Shown here one piece after another: positions 18,772 through 27,384 of a DNA stretch of 64,000 bases. Under the pieces are notes generated by a model. That model was given only the letters and a program-made list of their open reading frames with translations, made no database searches and had not been told where the DNA came from. How positions within the stretch are numbered: the stretch's first letter is position 1; each line of letters begins with the position of its first letter. Made by a program: the position numbers and the translations under genes. Source of the DNA: Minicystis rosea (GTDB lineage: Bacteria; Myxococcota_A; Polyangia; Polyangiales; Polyangiaceae); NCBI GenBank assembly GCA_001931535.1, contig CP016211.1:13624377-13688376 (forward strand), read 5' to 3'.

Positions 18772-19569
18772 TCACTCCCTCCGGCAGCGCGGCACGTGAT
18801 CCGTCTCCAGGTAGCGCGCGACCTCGAGATCCTTTGACCTCAAACGATCGATCTCCCGCTCGCACGCCTTCGGCCCCTGCTCGGCGTCGCACTCCGCGCA
18901 GGCGCGGATGTCTCGGGCCTCGTCGAGCGGGAGGCTCGCGCCGCGCTCCACCGGCTTGTCCGGGCCGTCACACGCGAGGACGCCGCCCATGACCGGGATC
19001 TGCGCCCGCGTCGCGTCGCACTTGCAGGCGCGGGCGTGCGCTCTCTTGGAGATCGAAGAGCGTTTGCCGCCCGCGAGCTCCGCCTCGGCGAGGGTCAGGC
19101 AGGCGTAGCCGTCGTCGAGCTCGTCGCCGCTCGCGTTCTTGCGCTTGCACGGGCCGCTCTCGGCGCAGAGCGAGGAGATCTCCGCGTGCGCGACGCCGCC
19201 CCATTCACCGCGCTTGCGCGCGTCGATCTCGATGCGCGCGGCCGCATCGGAGAGCCGGCGCATGTAGCGGCGCTTCGCGGGATCCTTCTCGTCGAGGAGC
19301 GCGTCGAGGCACGCGAAGCCGAGCCCGCCGAGGTACGTGCACGCGTCCACGCTCGTCCGTTCCCCCGGCGTTTGCCGCACGAAGGGACCGGGCACCGTGG
19401 GCGTCGTCAGGGCGGCGCTCGCGGTGGGCGTGCTCGACGGCGCGGGGATCGTCGTGGCCGATGCGCTCGCCGGCGATGGCGCGGGATCGCGGGCCGCGCG
19501 CACGGGCGGCTCGGATCTGCAGGCAGCCAGCACCGCCGCGCTCGTGATCAACGCTGCCCATCGCCCCAT
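18772..19569 (-). CDS. Lipoprotein with Cys pairs, function unknown
   Basis: 265 residues from the ATG at 19569; lipobox VLAAC. A Ser/Thr/Pro/Ala-rich linker (residues about 25-75) leads to a domain with about a dozen Cys in short-spaced pairs (DACTYLGGLGFACL, SLCAESGPC, RACKCDAT, RACAECD, PRCRRE) and helical segments. The pattern resembles Sel1/TPR-like Cys-stapled repeats but is not diagnostic. Stop-to-stop with the preceding convergent gene, separated by one base. Upstream is the divergent rtcB. Confidence 0.7.
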   Translation of the reverse strand: MGRWAALITSAAVLAACRSEPPVRAARDPAPSPASASATTIPAPSSTPTASAALTTPTVPGPFVRQTPGERTSVDACTYLGGLGFACLDALLDEKDPAKRRYMRRLSDAAARIEIDARKRGEWGGVAHAEISSLCAESGPCKRKNASGDELDDGYACLTLAEAELAGGKRSSISKRAHARACKCDATRAQIPVMGGVLACDGPDKPVERGASLPLDEARDIRACAECDAEQGPKACEREIDRLRSKDLEVARYLETDHVPRCRRE

Positions 19570-19670
19570 GCGCGTTCCCTCCGGCCGGACGGTGATGACG
19601 GTATCACGGTCCATGCGGACGTACGCGACCGCGGCGAGACTGCAGCGCCTCTGCTATAGCCCGTGGCACT

Positions 19671-20837
19671 GTGTCGCTCGCTCGCGTCAAAGGGAACAAG
19701 GTCGACATTCACCTCTGGGCGCCCGTCAACCAGGTGGAGTCGTCCGCGCTCGATCAGCTCCGCAACGTGGCCGCGCTGCCGTGGGTCTTTCATCACGTGG
19801 CGGCCATGGCCGACGTCCACCTCGGCGCGGGCGCCACGGTGGGCAGCGTCATCGCCATGAAAGACGCCGTCTCGCCGGCCGCGGTCGGCGTCGACATCGG
19901 TTGTGGGATGGGCGCGGTGCGGACCAACCTCGTCGCCTCCGATCTGCCGGACAGCCTGCATCGGCTGCGCAGCGATTTGGAGAAGCGCGTCCCGGTCGGC
20001 TTCTCCGCGCACGACGAAGAGGTCTCGTCGCCTGCCGCCGAGGCGTTGTGGGAAGAGTTCCCGACCCTCACCGAGAAAGTCCAAAGCCTCTTCCGCCGCG
20101 CGCGCCTCCAGCTCGGTACGCTCGGGGGCGGCAATCACTTCATCGAGATCTGCCTCGATGGCGAGCAGAACGTGTGGATCATGCTCCACTCGGGCTCGCG
20201 CAACATCGGCAAGGAGCTCGCCGAGATTCACATGGCCAAGGCCAAGAAGCTCGCGCACAACCGGGATTTGCCCGATCGCGATCTCGCCGTCTTCCTCGCC
20301 GGCACGGAGGAGATGAAGGCATATCGCCGCGACTTGTTCTGGGCCCAGCGCTACGCCCGCATCAACCGCGAGACGATGCTCGATCTCGTGCTCGACGTGC
20401 TCCGCGAGCACTTCCCCAACCTGGAGACGGGACAAGCCATCTTCTGCCATCACAACTACGTGGCCGAGGAGCACCATTATGGGCACGAGGTGCTGGTGAC
20501 GCGCAAAGGCGCGATCCGCGCGGGCCAGGGCGAGCTCGGCATCATCCCCGGATCGATGGGCACGCGGAGCTACATCGTGCGTGGGCTCGGCAATCCGGAG
20601 TCGTTCGAGAGCGCTTCGCACGGCGCGGGCCGGCGCATGAGCCGCGGTGAGGCCAAACGTCGCTTCACGATCAAAGACCTGCTCAAGCAGACCGAAGGCG
20701 TCGAGTGCCGCAAAGACGGCGGCGTCCTCGACGAGATCCCCGGCGCCTACAAACCGATCGAGCAGGTGATGGAGAACCAGCGCGATCTCGTGGAGATCGT
20801 GGCGGAGCTGAAGCAGGTGCTCTGCATCAAGGGGTAG
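19671..20837 (+). CDS. rtcB: RNA-splicing ligase RtcB
   Basis: 388 residues from a GTG at 19671. Metal-binding motif VGVDIGCGMG (D75, C78), GTLGGGNHFIEI (H156), MLHSGSRN (H173), CHHNY (about 260-263) and the nucleotidylation site SASHGAGRRMSR (H317) are all present, so it should be active. RtcB joins RNA 2',3'-cyclic phosphate or 3'-phosphate ends to 5'-OH ends with GTP and Mn2+, acting in tRNA or rRNA repair. Slightly shorter than E. coli RtcB, as in many bacterial paralogues. No rtcA, rtcR or prfH lies alongside. A weak sigma-54-like sequence overlaps the start but has the wrong spacing. Confidence 0.95.
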   Translation: MSLARVKGNKVDIHLWAPVNQVESSALDQLRNVAALPWVFHHVAAMADVHLGAGATVGSVIAMKDAVSPAAVGVDIGCGMGAVRTNLVASDLPDSLHRLRSDLEKRVPVGFSAHDEEVSSPAAEALWEEFPTLTEKVQSLFRRARLQLGTLGGGNHFIEICLDGEQNVWIMLHSGSRNIGKELAEIHMAKAKKLAHNRDLPDRDLAVFLAGTEEMKAYRRDLFWAQRYARINRETMLDLVLDVLREHFPNLETGQAIFCHHNYVAEEHHYGHEVLVTRKGAIRAGQGELGIIPGSMGTRSYIVRGLGNPESFESASHGAGRRMSRGEAKRRFTIKDLLKQTEGVECRKDGGVLDEIPGAYKPIEQVMENQRDLVEIVAELKQVLCIKG

Positions 20838-20847
20838 GGGAGCGCCG

Positions 20848-22008
20848 TCAGGCGGCGCCCGCGCGGCGCCGGCGCCGGCGAATCGGGGGGCTCACGCGGA
20901 GCGGTCGGGCAATCCACACGCTCGCCGGATCACCCACGGTGACCTCGACGCGGAAGCGGACCCGGCGCGCGCGTGCGTGGATGTCCTCGGGAATCTGCAT
21001 CTCGGTGGCGAGGCGCATGGGCCGATCGGCGATGATGGGATGATCCTCCGCGAGGACACGCTCGGAGACGAGGAGGAGCTCTTCCGGGCCGCGCTCGTTC
21101 GAGGCGAAGGCGACGAGCCGCACCTTCAAAGGCTGGTTCGTCATCGCGTGGAGCGGTGAGAGCACGGCCTCGACGGTGAAGCGACGTCCGGCGGTGATCT
21201 CGCCTTCGGGATGGAAGCGGAGGAGCGCCGGCCCGAATCCCCGCGGGCGCGCCCACGACCAGAGCGCATAAACACCGAGGGCCGTGGGCGCGAGCCACAG
21301 GAGCATGATGGCGAGTGGGCTCGTGGCGGGCACGTGCGGGAAGGTCCGAATCATCATCACCACGAGGACCCCCATGCCGAAGATGCGGTTGCGATCCCGA
21401 CGCTGGATGCGCGCGATCTCGTCGAGATCGTAGGGCGTCGGCTCGCGGACCTGCTCGATCGCCTGGGGCCGCTCCACAGGCTCGGAGAGCGCGACGGGGC
21501 GCGAGGCCGCCGTGCGATAAACCCCCTTGGAGACGGGTTGGATGGCCGCCGCGCCGGCGCCGTCGACGCGATGGAGGATCTCCTGCGCTTCGGTGCTCGC
21601 GAGATCCAAGAACACGGGCTCGCCTTCGGTGCGGGGCACGTCGAGGAGCGTGTAGGGGTTGATCATCGCCCACGGCCGGCTGGCTTTGCCGACCATGATC
21701 CAGAGCTTTCCGTCGCCTTGGAGCACCCGGGTGATGATCCGTATTTCCCTGTAGGACCCTTCATCCGCGAACAAAGCCACGATCATGTGTCGATCGAAGT
21801 CGACGTCGGGCATGCCCTCGGGCTCGCCGCCGTGCGCGAGCCAGACCTCGCGCATCTCGTCCGCGCTGCGAAACACGTGCATGCCGGCGCGCGGGTGCTT
21901 GGCGGTCCACCGGAGAGGAGCTTTCGCGTCGTGCAACAAAAGGCGCTGGGCCAATCGCTCGGCCTCCGTTCCGGAGGTTGGCTGTTCAGGCAGGAGGTCT
22001 TTCCACAT
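20848..22008 (-). CDS. Membrane protein of unknown function with PrcB-like N-terminal domain
   Basis: 386 residues. The N-terminal 150 residues (HVFRSADEMREVWLAHGG, VDFDRHMIVALFADEGSYRE, IRIITRVLQGDGKLWIMVG) resemble the small PrcB/protease-complex-inhibitor-like fold, a tentative match. Two adjacent transmembrane helices follow at about 215-260 (IFGMGVLVVMMIRTF and IMLLWLAPTALGVYALW). A C-terminal beta-rich domain of about 110 residues ends in a polyarginine tail. Convergent with rtcB, 10 nt apart. The first 45 codons and the upstream region are duplicated at 26455-26793, where the gene is decayed. Confidence 0.7.
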   Translation of the reverse strand: MWKDLLPEQPTSGTEAERLAQRLLLHDAKAPLRWTAKHPRAGMHVFRSADEMREVWLAHGGEPEGMPDVDFDRHMIVALFADEGSYREIRIITRVLQGDGKLWIMVGKASRPWAMINPYTLLDVPRTEGEPVFLDLASTEAQEILHRVDGAGAAAIQPVSKGVYRTAASRPVALSEPVERPQAIEQVREPTPYDLDEIARIQRRDRNRIFGMGVLVVMMIRTFPHVPATSPLAIMLLWLAPTALGVYALWSWARPRGFGPALLRFHPEGEITAGRRFTVEAVLSPLHAMTNQPLKVRLVAFASNERGPEELLLVSERVLAEDHPIIADRPMRLATEMQIPEDIHARARRVRFRVEVTVGDPASVWIARPLRVSPPIRRRRRRAGAA

Positions 22009-22225
22009 GAAGGGTCGCCCCGAGAGAGCACGCTATCCGCAGGGCGCGCTCACGGCAATCGAACGTTGTAGGAGGGCAACCGTGATGCGCTCTTCGAGCG
22101 AAAGATGGTGTCGAGTCGTCGAGCGCCGCGAATGAACGCATACATGAGCTCCGGCGGCGTGGGGCCAATGCGTGATGTCTTCGGGTGGCTGGGTGGTTTA
22201 GGGTTGGACCATGCGATCCAAGCTT
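21865..22225 (+). repeat. Direct repeat copy A (about 360 bp)
   Basis: This segment covers the 5' end of the minus-strand gene ending at 22008, its divergent promoter region and the first five codons of a plus-strand ORF. It aligns along its length, with small indels, to 26455-26793. Identical blocks include 27 nt (21971-21997 = 26545-26571), 16 nt (22051-22066 = 26621-26636), 15 nt (22104-22118 = 26684-26698) and the shared end ATGCGATCCAAGCTT. Confidence 0.9.
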
Positions 22226-22716
22226 CTCATTCTTCCTTCTCACCGTGGTTTGGGCGCTCTCGTCATCTACGAGACGAACTTCGTGTCTGGAGGGGCCGCT
22301 CACGAGCAATTGCGGTTTTTGGATATGCCGGACGGCTGGAGGGAGCGACGCCGCTTCGGCGTCGCATGAGCGCTGCTTCGACGATGTGAATACGAGGGAA
22401 CGGACGACAACACATCTTCGATCCGTGCATCGTTTCGGGTCGGCTGACTTCGCGGCTCCGGCGCCGAGAAGGAGAGTCATGGCGCAGTGCGCGATCCTCT
22501 CATTCGCTGACGAGCGTCGTCAGGCGTCGTCGATCGTGACGAAACGTAAGAGTTGACTACCATTTTGATTGGACGACTCAGGTAGGTTTTCACCCAATGA
22601 GGGTCGCAATGCTCAGGTGCGTACCCGATATGATTCACGTGCTTGACTATGTGTCCACGACAAGGGAGTCTGGTGCCGCTTACGAGCGAATTCGCTCAGC
22701 GGGGACGGGACCATTC
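22009..22716. other. Non-coding gap holding repeat copy A and a lipoprotein-gene remnant
   Basis: 708 nt. The first 217 nt belong to direct repeat A. ATGCGATCCAAGCTT at 22211 matches the start of the intact lipoprotein gene at 26779, but here the frame reaches a stop at 22369 after 52 codons and loses the signal peptide, so it looks like a decayed or recombined start. From about 22390 to 22716 the sequence is less GC-rich and shows no gene; a promoter for the lipoprotein at 22717 must lie here but no clear boxes are seen. Confidence 0.6.
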
Positions 22717-23556
22717 ATGGTTTTCATTCGTGGGGCGGCGGTCGTGGTGGCGATCGCCTTTTTATCGGCGGGGTGCAGCGTGGTCGTTCGAACCGACGCG
22801 CAGCAGTGCTCGGAAGACGCTGATTGTGCGGCAAGGGGGCCTGATTTCGCGGACGACGTCTGCGTCGCCAATCTCTGCCAGCCCAGGCCCGATCCGACGT
22901 GGGCCTGCGTCGGTCACGTGCCCAATCCGTCGGCCGACAAGACGTTCACGGCGCAGTACCGGCTGATCGACGTCGTCTCCCAGAAACCCGTGACGGACGC
23001 CACCGTCAAGCTCTGCAACAAGCTCGATCCGCCCTGCTCGGCGCCGCTCCAGACGATTCCGGTCTCCGGCGCAGGGACGGTTTCGGTCACGGTCGCCGAG
23101 AACTTCAGCGGCTACCTCGACATCACCACCGCGAGCTACCTGCCGACACTCTATTTCATCGACACGGCCGTGACCGACGAGGTCACCACCGTGACGCTCC
23201 TCTCGCCCGCGGTGCAGGCCAGCCTCAACAGCAGCATCGGCGTCGAGGCCGACCCCGCGGCGGGCGGGGTGAACATCAGCATGCACGACTGCACGGGCGC
23301 GCGCGCCGCCGGCGTGCACTTCGACATCGCCCCGAAGAACGAGGAGGTCGGCTACTACGCCATCGCCTCCGCGGTCTCGCGGACGGCGACCAAGACCGAC
23401 AACAGCGGCAACGGCGGTTACATCAACGTGACGGCCGGCTCCGCGACCCTGACGGCCACGCTGGCCAAGGACGGCACCCGCCTCGCGGAGCTGACCACCT
23501 TGAGCCGCGCAGGCGCCATCACCTTCCAAAGCCTGCGGCCGAATCCTCTCCCCTGA
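22717..23556 (+). CDS. Lipoprotein homologous to the C-terminal domain of the 10152-11507 protein
   Basis: 279 residues from the ATG at 22717; lipobox FLSAGC. A short Cys-rich stretch (QQCSEDADCAARGPDF, DVCVANLCQPRPD) resembles a single EGF/MYXO-CTERM-like Cys module. Then comes the domain beginning WACVGHVPNP, with DATVKLCNKLDPPC, ENFSGYLDITTASYLPTLY, GVHFDIAPKNEEVGYY and GGYINVTAGSATLTATLA. The spacing and motifs match the lipoprotein divergent from the first kinase. Seventeen nt upstream of the second kinase gene and probably co-transcribed with it. Likely the extracytoplasmic partner of that kinase, by context. Confidence 0.75.
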   Translation: MVFIRGAAVVVAIAFLSAGCSVVVRTDAQQCSEDADCAARGPDFADDVCVANLCQPRPDPTWACVGHVPNPSADKTFTAQYRLIDVVSQKPVTDATVKLCNKLDPPCSAPLQTIPVSGAGTVSVTVAENFSGYLDITTASYLPTLYFIDTAVTDEVTTVTLLSPAVQASLNSSIGVEADPAAGGVNISMHDCTGARAAGVHFDIAPKNEEVGYYAIASAVSRTATKTDNSGNGGYINVTAGSATLTATLAKDGTRLAELTTLSRAGAITFQSLRPNPLP

Positions 23557-23573
23557 GCTCGACGAGCATCCTC

Positions 23574-25316
23574 ATGAGCTATGCATCCGCCAGCGGGCAG
23601 GCCACGCGCTATCAGGTGATCGCGAAGCTCGGTCAGGGAGGAATGGCGCGCGTCGATCTCGCGCTCTCCCGGAGCGAGATTGGGGTCATCAAGCTCCTCG
23701 TGCTGAAGGAGATGCTCCCCGACCTCAAGGAGGAAGCGGAGCTGCGCACGATGTTCCTCGACGAAGGGCGGCTGGCCGCGAGGCTCAACCACCCCAACGT
23801 CGTGCAAACGTACGAGGTGTACACCGAGGGCGAGCAACCCGTCATCGTGATGGAGTACCTCGAGGGGCAGTCGCTCGCGGCCACGATCCAGCGCGTGAAG
23901 CGCGAGCACATGCCCGTCGACGTGTACCTCTACGTCCTCGCGCAGGTGCTGAGCGGCCTCCACTACGCGCACGAGCTCAGCGACTTCAATGGGAAGCCGC
24001 TCGGCGTGGTCCATCGCGACATCAGCCCGCACAACGTCTTCGTGACGTACGACGGTCACGTCAAGCTCGTCGACTTCGGGATCGCCAAGAACGCCGGCGC
24101 CGAGAACCGCACCCACACCGGCGTGTTCAAGGGCAAGCTGGGTTATGCCGCGCCCGAGCAGATCGAGCGCCGGCCGCTCGATCGGCGCGCCGACATCTTC
24201 GCGGTCGGGGTGATGCTCTGGGAGGCGCTGGCGCGGCGGCGCATCGTGACCGGCGAGATCGACATCACCGCCATGTCCCGGCGGATCACCGGAGACGAGC
24301 CCAAGATCCTCGAAGTGGCGCCCGACACGCCCGAGGAGCTCGCCCAGATCTGCGGCAAGGCGATGGCCACGAACCGCGAGGATCGATACGCCACCGCCGA
24401 GGAGTTCCGCGCGGCGCTCGTGGCTTATCAAGAGAGCTCGGTGCGCACCGATGCCGCCAAGGTGGCCGAGCTGATGCGCCGCACCTTCGCCTCCGAGCGG
24501 GCCAAGATGCGCGACGTCATCGAGGCCAGCTTGAAGGAGGGCGCGGGCCAGACGCCCGTGCGGGAGGCTGGCAGCGCGTCGCTCTTGCCGCCGAAGGAGG
24601 AGAGCCGCAGCGGCCAGAGCAGCGCGTCGGCCTTGCGGCCGAGGGAGGAGAGCCGCACCGGCCAGACGCGGGAGCGGATGGCGCTGAGCAGCAATCCCAC
24701 CGATCCGCCGAGCCCGACGGAGACCGGCGTGGCGCACGCGCGTCGCCGTCGGGGCTTGGTCCTGGCCGGCATCGGCGTGGCCGGCGTGGGCGCGGCGGTG
24801 CTGCTCACGCTCACGCATCAAACGACCATCCGGCGCGCGCCCACGATCGACGCGGGCGCGATCGCCGCCGACGGCGCGCCGGACGCGGCCCCGCCGACGG
24901 TCGAGGTGACGATCAGCGCGGAGCCCTCGTCCGCGCGCATCTTCCTCGATGACGCCGAGCTCTCCGGCAACCCCTTTCACGGTGTGCTCCCGCGGAGCGC
25001 CCACGCGAAGCGCCTGCGCGTGGTGGCGTCCGGCTTCGTCACGGACGAGCGCCTCGTCGTGCTCGATCACGATCTCCAGCTGCGGGCGCAGCTCCGGCCC
25101 ACACCGTCCGCGCCCTCGGCGAGCGCGACGGCCACCGCGGCCGCAGCGGCGGCGGCAGCGGCGCGCGTCCCTGCGCCGCGGCCACCGGCGCGCGCTCCCT
25201 CCGAGGACGCCCCGCCGCCTCCGGCTCCGATCAAACCTCCGGCGTCGCCGGCGCCCGGAGACGGGGTCCACGGCGGCCCCCCCAAAACCCCGCGACCCAT
25301 CGACGACAAGTTCTGA
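23574..25316 (+). CDS. Transmembrane Ser/Thr protein kinase with extracytoplasmic PEGA-like domain
   Basis: 580 residues from the ATG at 23574. Kinase domain about 12-280: Gly loop GQGGMARVDLA, Lys45 (VLKEM), HRDISPHN, DFGIAKN and AAPEQ. The HRDISPHN loop has Ser where most kinases have Lys; this variant is common in myxobacterial kinases, so activity is still expected. A long linker holds three related PREESR/PKEESR segments, then a transmembrane helix (LVLAGIGVAGVGAAVLLTL). Outside is a PEGA-like domain (VTISAEPSSARIFLDDAEL) and an Ala/Pro-rich tail. Middle gene of the lipoprotein-kinase-TPR cassette. Confidence 0.92.
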   Translation: MSYASASGQATRYQVIAKLGQGGMARVDLALSRSEIGVIKLLVLKEMLPDLKEEAELRTMFLDEGRLAARLNHPNVVQTYEVYTEGEQPVIVMEYLEGQSLAATIQRVKREHMPVDVYLYVLAQVLSGLHYAHELSDFNGKPLGVVHRDISPHNVFVTYDGHVKLVDFGIAKNAGAENRTHTGVFKGKLGYAAPEQIERRPLDRRADIFAVGVMLWEALARRRIVTGEIDITAMSRRITGDEPKILEVAPDTPEELAQICGKAMATNREDRYATAEEFRAALVAYQESSVRTDAAKVAELMRRTFASERAKMRDVIEASLKEGAGQTPVREAGSASLLPPKEESRSGQSSASALRPREESRTGQTRERMALSSNPTDPPSPTETGVAHARRRRGLVLAGIGVAGVGAAVLLTLTHQTTIRRAPTIDAGAIAADGAPDAAPPTVEVTISAEPSSARIFLDDAELSGNPFHGVLPRSAHAKRLRVVASGFVTDERLVVLDHDLQLRAQLRPTPSAPSASATATAAAAAAAAARVPAPRPPARAPSEDAPPPPAPIKPPASPAPGDGVHGGPPKTPRPIDDKF

Positions 25317-25328
25317 AGGCCCACCAAC

Positions 25329-26264
25329 ATGAAGCTGACTCCGTTGCTCGCGAGCCTCCTCTCCGCCGCGCTCCTCCTCGGGCCGCGCGGCGCCGCCGCT
25401 CAGGACAAGACGGATCAGGGGAGGGTCCATTTCACCAACGCCGTCGCGCTCTACCGCGAAGGCGACTACCGCAACGCGCTGATCGAGTTCCGGCGCGCGT
25501 ACGAGATCAGCGGGAATTACCGCGCGCTCTACAACATCGGCCAGACCGAGTTCGAGCTCCAGAACTACGCGGGGGCGCTGCGCTCGTTTCAGGCGTACCT
25601 CGCGCAGGGCGGCGCGGACATCGAGCCCGAGCGGCGCGCGCTGGTCGAGGGCGACATCAGGAAGCTGAACGCGCGCGTCGCCAAGGTCACCATCAGGACC
25701 AACGTGGCCGGCGCGGACGTGCTCATCGACGACGTCGTCGTCGGGCAATCGCCGCTTCGGGAGCCGGTGCTCGCGAGCGCTGGGCGGCGGAAGATCACGG
25801 TGCAGAAGGGTGAGCTGATCCCCGTGACCCGCGTGCTCGACGTCCCCGGCGGCGAAGCGGTGACGGTGAGCATCCCACTGCCGATCGCCGCGGCGCCGGG
25901 GCCTGCCACCGCCGAGCCTCCGCCGCCGCCGGCGCCGAGCCGCACCGGCGTGTGGGTCTCGCTGGCGATCACGAGCGGCCTCGTGGCCGGCGCCGTGACG
26001 ACGGGCGTCCTGGCGATCCTCTCGCGCTCCGACACCGAGACGAAGCTCGGCATGCACGGCGTCACCGCGGAGCAGATCACGGCGGCCCACGACAAGACCA
26101 AGACGCTGGGCATCGTGACGGACGTGCTCGGCGGAGCGGCCCTCGCGATGGGCGTGACCACGATCGTCCTCGGCGCGACGAGCGGCAAGCCCGACGCCGC
26201 CGCGAAGCCCAAGGTCTCGCTGCAAATCGACCTCCGAGGCGCGCGCCTGTTCGGCCAGTTCTGA
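25329..26264 (+). CDS. TPR/PEGA protein with C-terminal transmembrane hairpin
   Basis: 311 residues, 12 nt after the kinase stop, with AAGG upstream of the ATG. A signal peptide (ending GAAAQ) is followed by TPR-like helices (FTNAVALYREGDYRNALIEF, YNIGQTEFELQNYAGALRSF), a PEGA domain (KVTIRTNVAGADVLIDD, VVVGQSPL) and a Pro-rich linker. Two hydrophobic helices (GVWVSLAITSGLVAGAV and GGAALAMGVTTIVLGAT) enclose a polar segment. Same order of parts as the protein at 13205. Probably a periplasmic, membrane-anchored partner of the preceding kinase; the biochemical role is unknown. Confidence 0.82.
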   Translation: MKLTPLLASLLSAALLLGPRGAAAQDKTDQGRVHFTNAVALYREGDYRNALIEFRRAYEISGNYRALYNIGQTEFELQNYAGALRSFQAYLAQGGADIEPERRALVEGDIRKLNARVAKVTIRTNVAGADVLIDDVVVGQSPLREPVLASAGRRKITVQKGELIPVTRVLDVPGGEAVTVSIPLPIAAAPGPATAEPPPPPAPSRTGVWVSLAITSGLVAGAVTTGVLAILSRSDTETKLGMHGVTAEQITAAHDKTKTLGIVTDVLGGAALAMGVTTIVLGATSGKPDAAAKPKVSLQIDLRGARLFGQF

Positions 26265-26335
26265 CGGCCGTTCGGCGGAGATCGACGAGCCGTCGTTCGC
26301 GAACCCACCCAAATCGACGATGGTGACCTGAATGT

Positions 26336-26362
26336 CGGTCGATGATCATGGATCATCGACCG
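26336..26362. repeat. 12-bp perfect inverted repeat, 3-nt spacer
   Basis: CGGTCGATGATC (26336-26347) and GATCATCGACCG (26351-26362) are exact reverse complements separated by ATG. It lies 71 nt after the TPR/PEGA stop. It could terminate cassette 2 or bind a dimeric regulator; no T tract follows. Confidence 0.65.
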
Positions 26363-26454
26363 TCGTCCACCTCGATGCGCGTGCCGCGTAGCTCGAGTGA
26401 TGGTTCCACGCGAGCACGCCGTCGCGCGGCTCCACCTCGATGACAGCGCCGTCG

Positions 26455-26581
26455 CTGCGAAACAAGTGCATGCCGTCGCGCGGGGGCTTGGCGGTTCACC
26501 GGAGAGGATTGTCCACGGCGCCCCAAAGGCGCTGGGCTTCCGTCCCGGAGGTTGGCTGTTCAGGCAGGAGGCTTTTCACAT
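26455..26581 (-). pseudogene. Decayed 5' fragment of the gene at 20848-22008
   Basis: Reading from 26581, the residues SLLPEQPTSGTEAQRL match SLLPEQPTSGTEAERL-type sequence at the start of the intact gene, and TAKPPRDGMHLFRS matches TAKHPRAGMHVFRS. Here the start codon is followed directly by TGA, a one-base deletion shifts the frame, and a further stop follows NPLR. Nothing downstream of HLFRS matches, so only about 45 codons were copied. Confidence 0.8.
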
Positions 26582-26793
26582 GAGGGGCGCCCCGAAAGCA
26601 CGCTCTCTGCCGTGCGCGTCCACGGCAATCGAACGTCGTAGGAGGAGGGGAGTCGTCGTGATCCACACGCTCTTTTCGAGAACGATGGTGTCGAGTCGAG
26701 CGCTGCGAAGAGACTCCCCCACGGGCTCCGGCGCAACACATGATGTCTTCGAGCGGCTTGGTGGTTTAGGATTGGCTCATGCGATCCAAGCTT
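26455..26793 (+). repeat. Direct repeat copy B (about 340 bp)
   Basis: Second copy of the segment at 21865-22225, in the same orientation and with small indels. It ends inside the first five codons of the lipoprotein gene at 26779. Together the copies bracket 4.2 kb containing the lipoprotein, kinase and TPR/PEGA genes. Confidence 0.9.
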
Positions 26794-27384
26794 GTTCTTC
26801 TCGCCGCAGTCCTCGGTGTCGCCGGCTGTGGCATCGGCTCCGAGCCCAGCACCCGCATCGACGAGACCGGCGAAGCGCCGAGCTCGGGAGACCCCGGGTC
26901 GCGCGCGCAGGGCGCTTATGTCTTCACCATGATTCAAGAGGATCCGTTCGCGTGTCACCTCGCGGGCCACACGGCCGCGGTCGGTCAGGTGAGCGACAAA
27001 GAGCGAGGCCAAGTCATCGCGGACACGGTGGGCGGGACGCGGGTGAGCTGCACCGTGTCGGGAGCGAACGGCTTCCACGTCCACGGGGAGATCGATGACT
27101 CCAACAACACCGGCAACACCTTCGAGCTCGACATCCCGAGCCTCACGAGCGATGCCTTGGAGAACGCGCCGGTGGAGGGGACGATGGTCATCTCCGCGCC
27201 GTGGACGGCGGGTGTTCCGTACAGCGGTGCGTGCAAGTTCCATTTCGGGAGCGCGCCGCCGCAGGGCGTGGCCACGGGCCGGGCGTGGGTCACGTTCACG
27301 TGCCCGGCGATGAGCGATGGAGCGTCGTCGACCTGTCCGATCCAGATCGGACGCGCGATCTTCGAGAACTGTGAGGGGAGCTGA
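26779..27384 (+). CDS. Lipoprotein of unknown function
   Basis: 201 residues with a signal and lipobox GVAGC. The mature part is beta-rich (GAYVFTMIQEDPFACHLAGH, VSCTVSGANGFHVHGEI, NTFELDIPSLT) with four or five Cys that could form disulphides (ACH, VSC, GACKFHF, FTCPAM, STCPIQ). It lacks known catalytic motifs. Its first codons lie in direct repeat B, and copy A carries the same start with a decayed body, so an ancestral copy probably sat divergently next to the gene at 20848-22008. Confidence 0.72.
   Translation: MRSKLVLLAAVLGVAGCGIGSEPSTRIDETGEAPSSGDPGSRAQGAYVFTMIQEDPFACHLAGHTAAVGQVSDKERGQVIADTVGGTRVSCTVSGANGFHVHGEIDDSNNTGNTFELDIPSLTSDALENAPVEGTMVISAPWTAGVPYSGACKFHFGSAPPQGVATGRAWVTFTCPAMSDGASSTCPIQIGRAIFENCEGS

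Larger units (their letters stand above)
26265..26778. other. Non-coding gap with near-palindrome and repeat copy B
   Basis: 514 nt between the TPR/PEGA gene and a lipoprotein gene. It contains a 12-bp inverted repeat at 26336-26362 and, from 26455 on, the second copy of the direct repeat including a broken gene start. No other gene is visible. Confidence 0.6.

Noticed and set aside
19660..19680. Sigma-54-like promoter (TGGCAC...GC) at rtcB
   Set aside because: The GG-to-GC spacing is 9 rather than 10 and the sequence overlaps the start codon. No rtcR-type regulator is adjacent.
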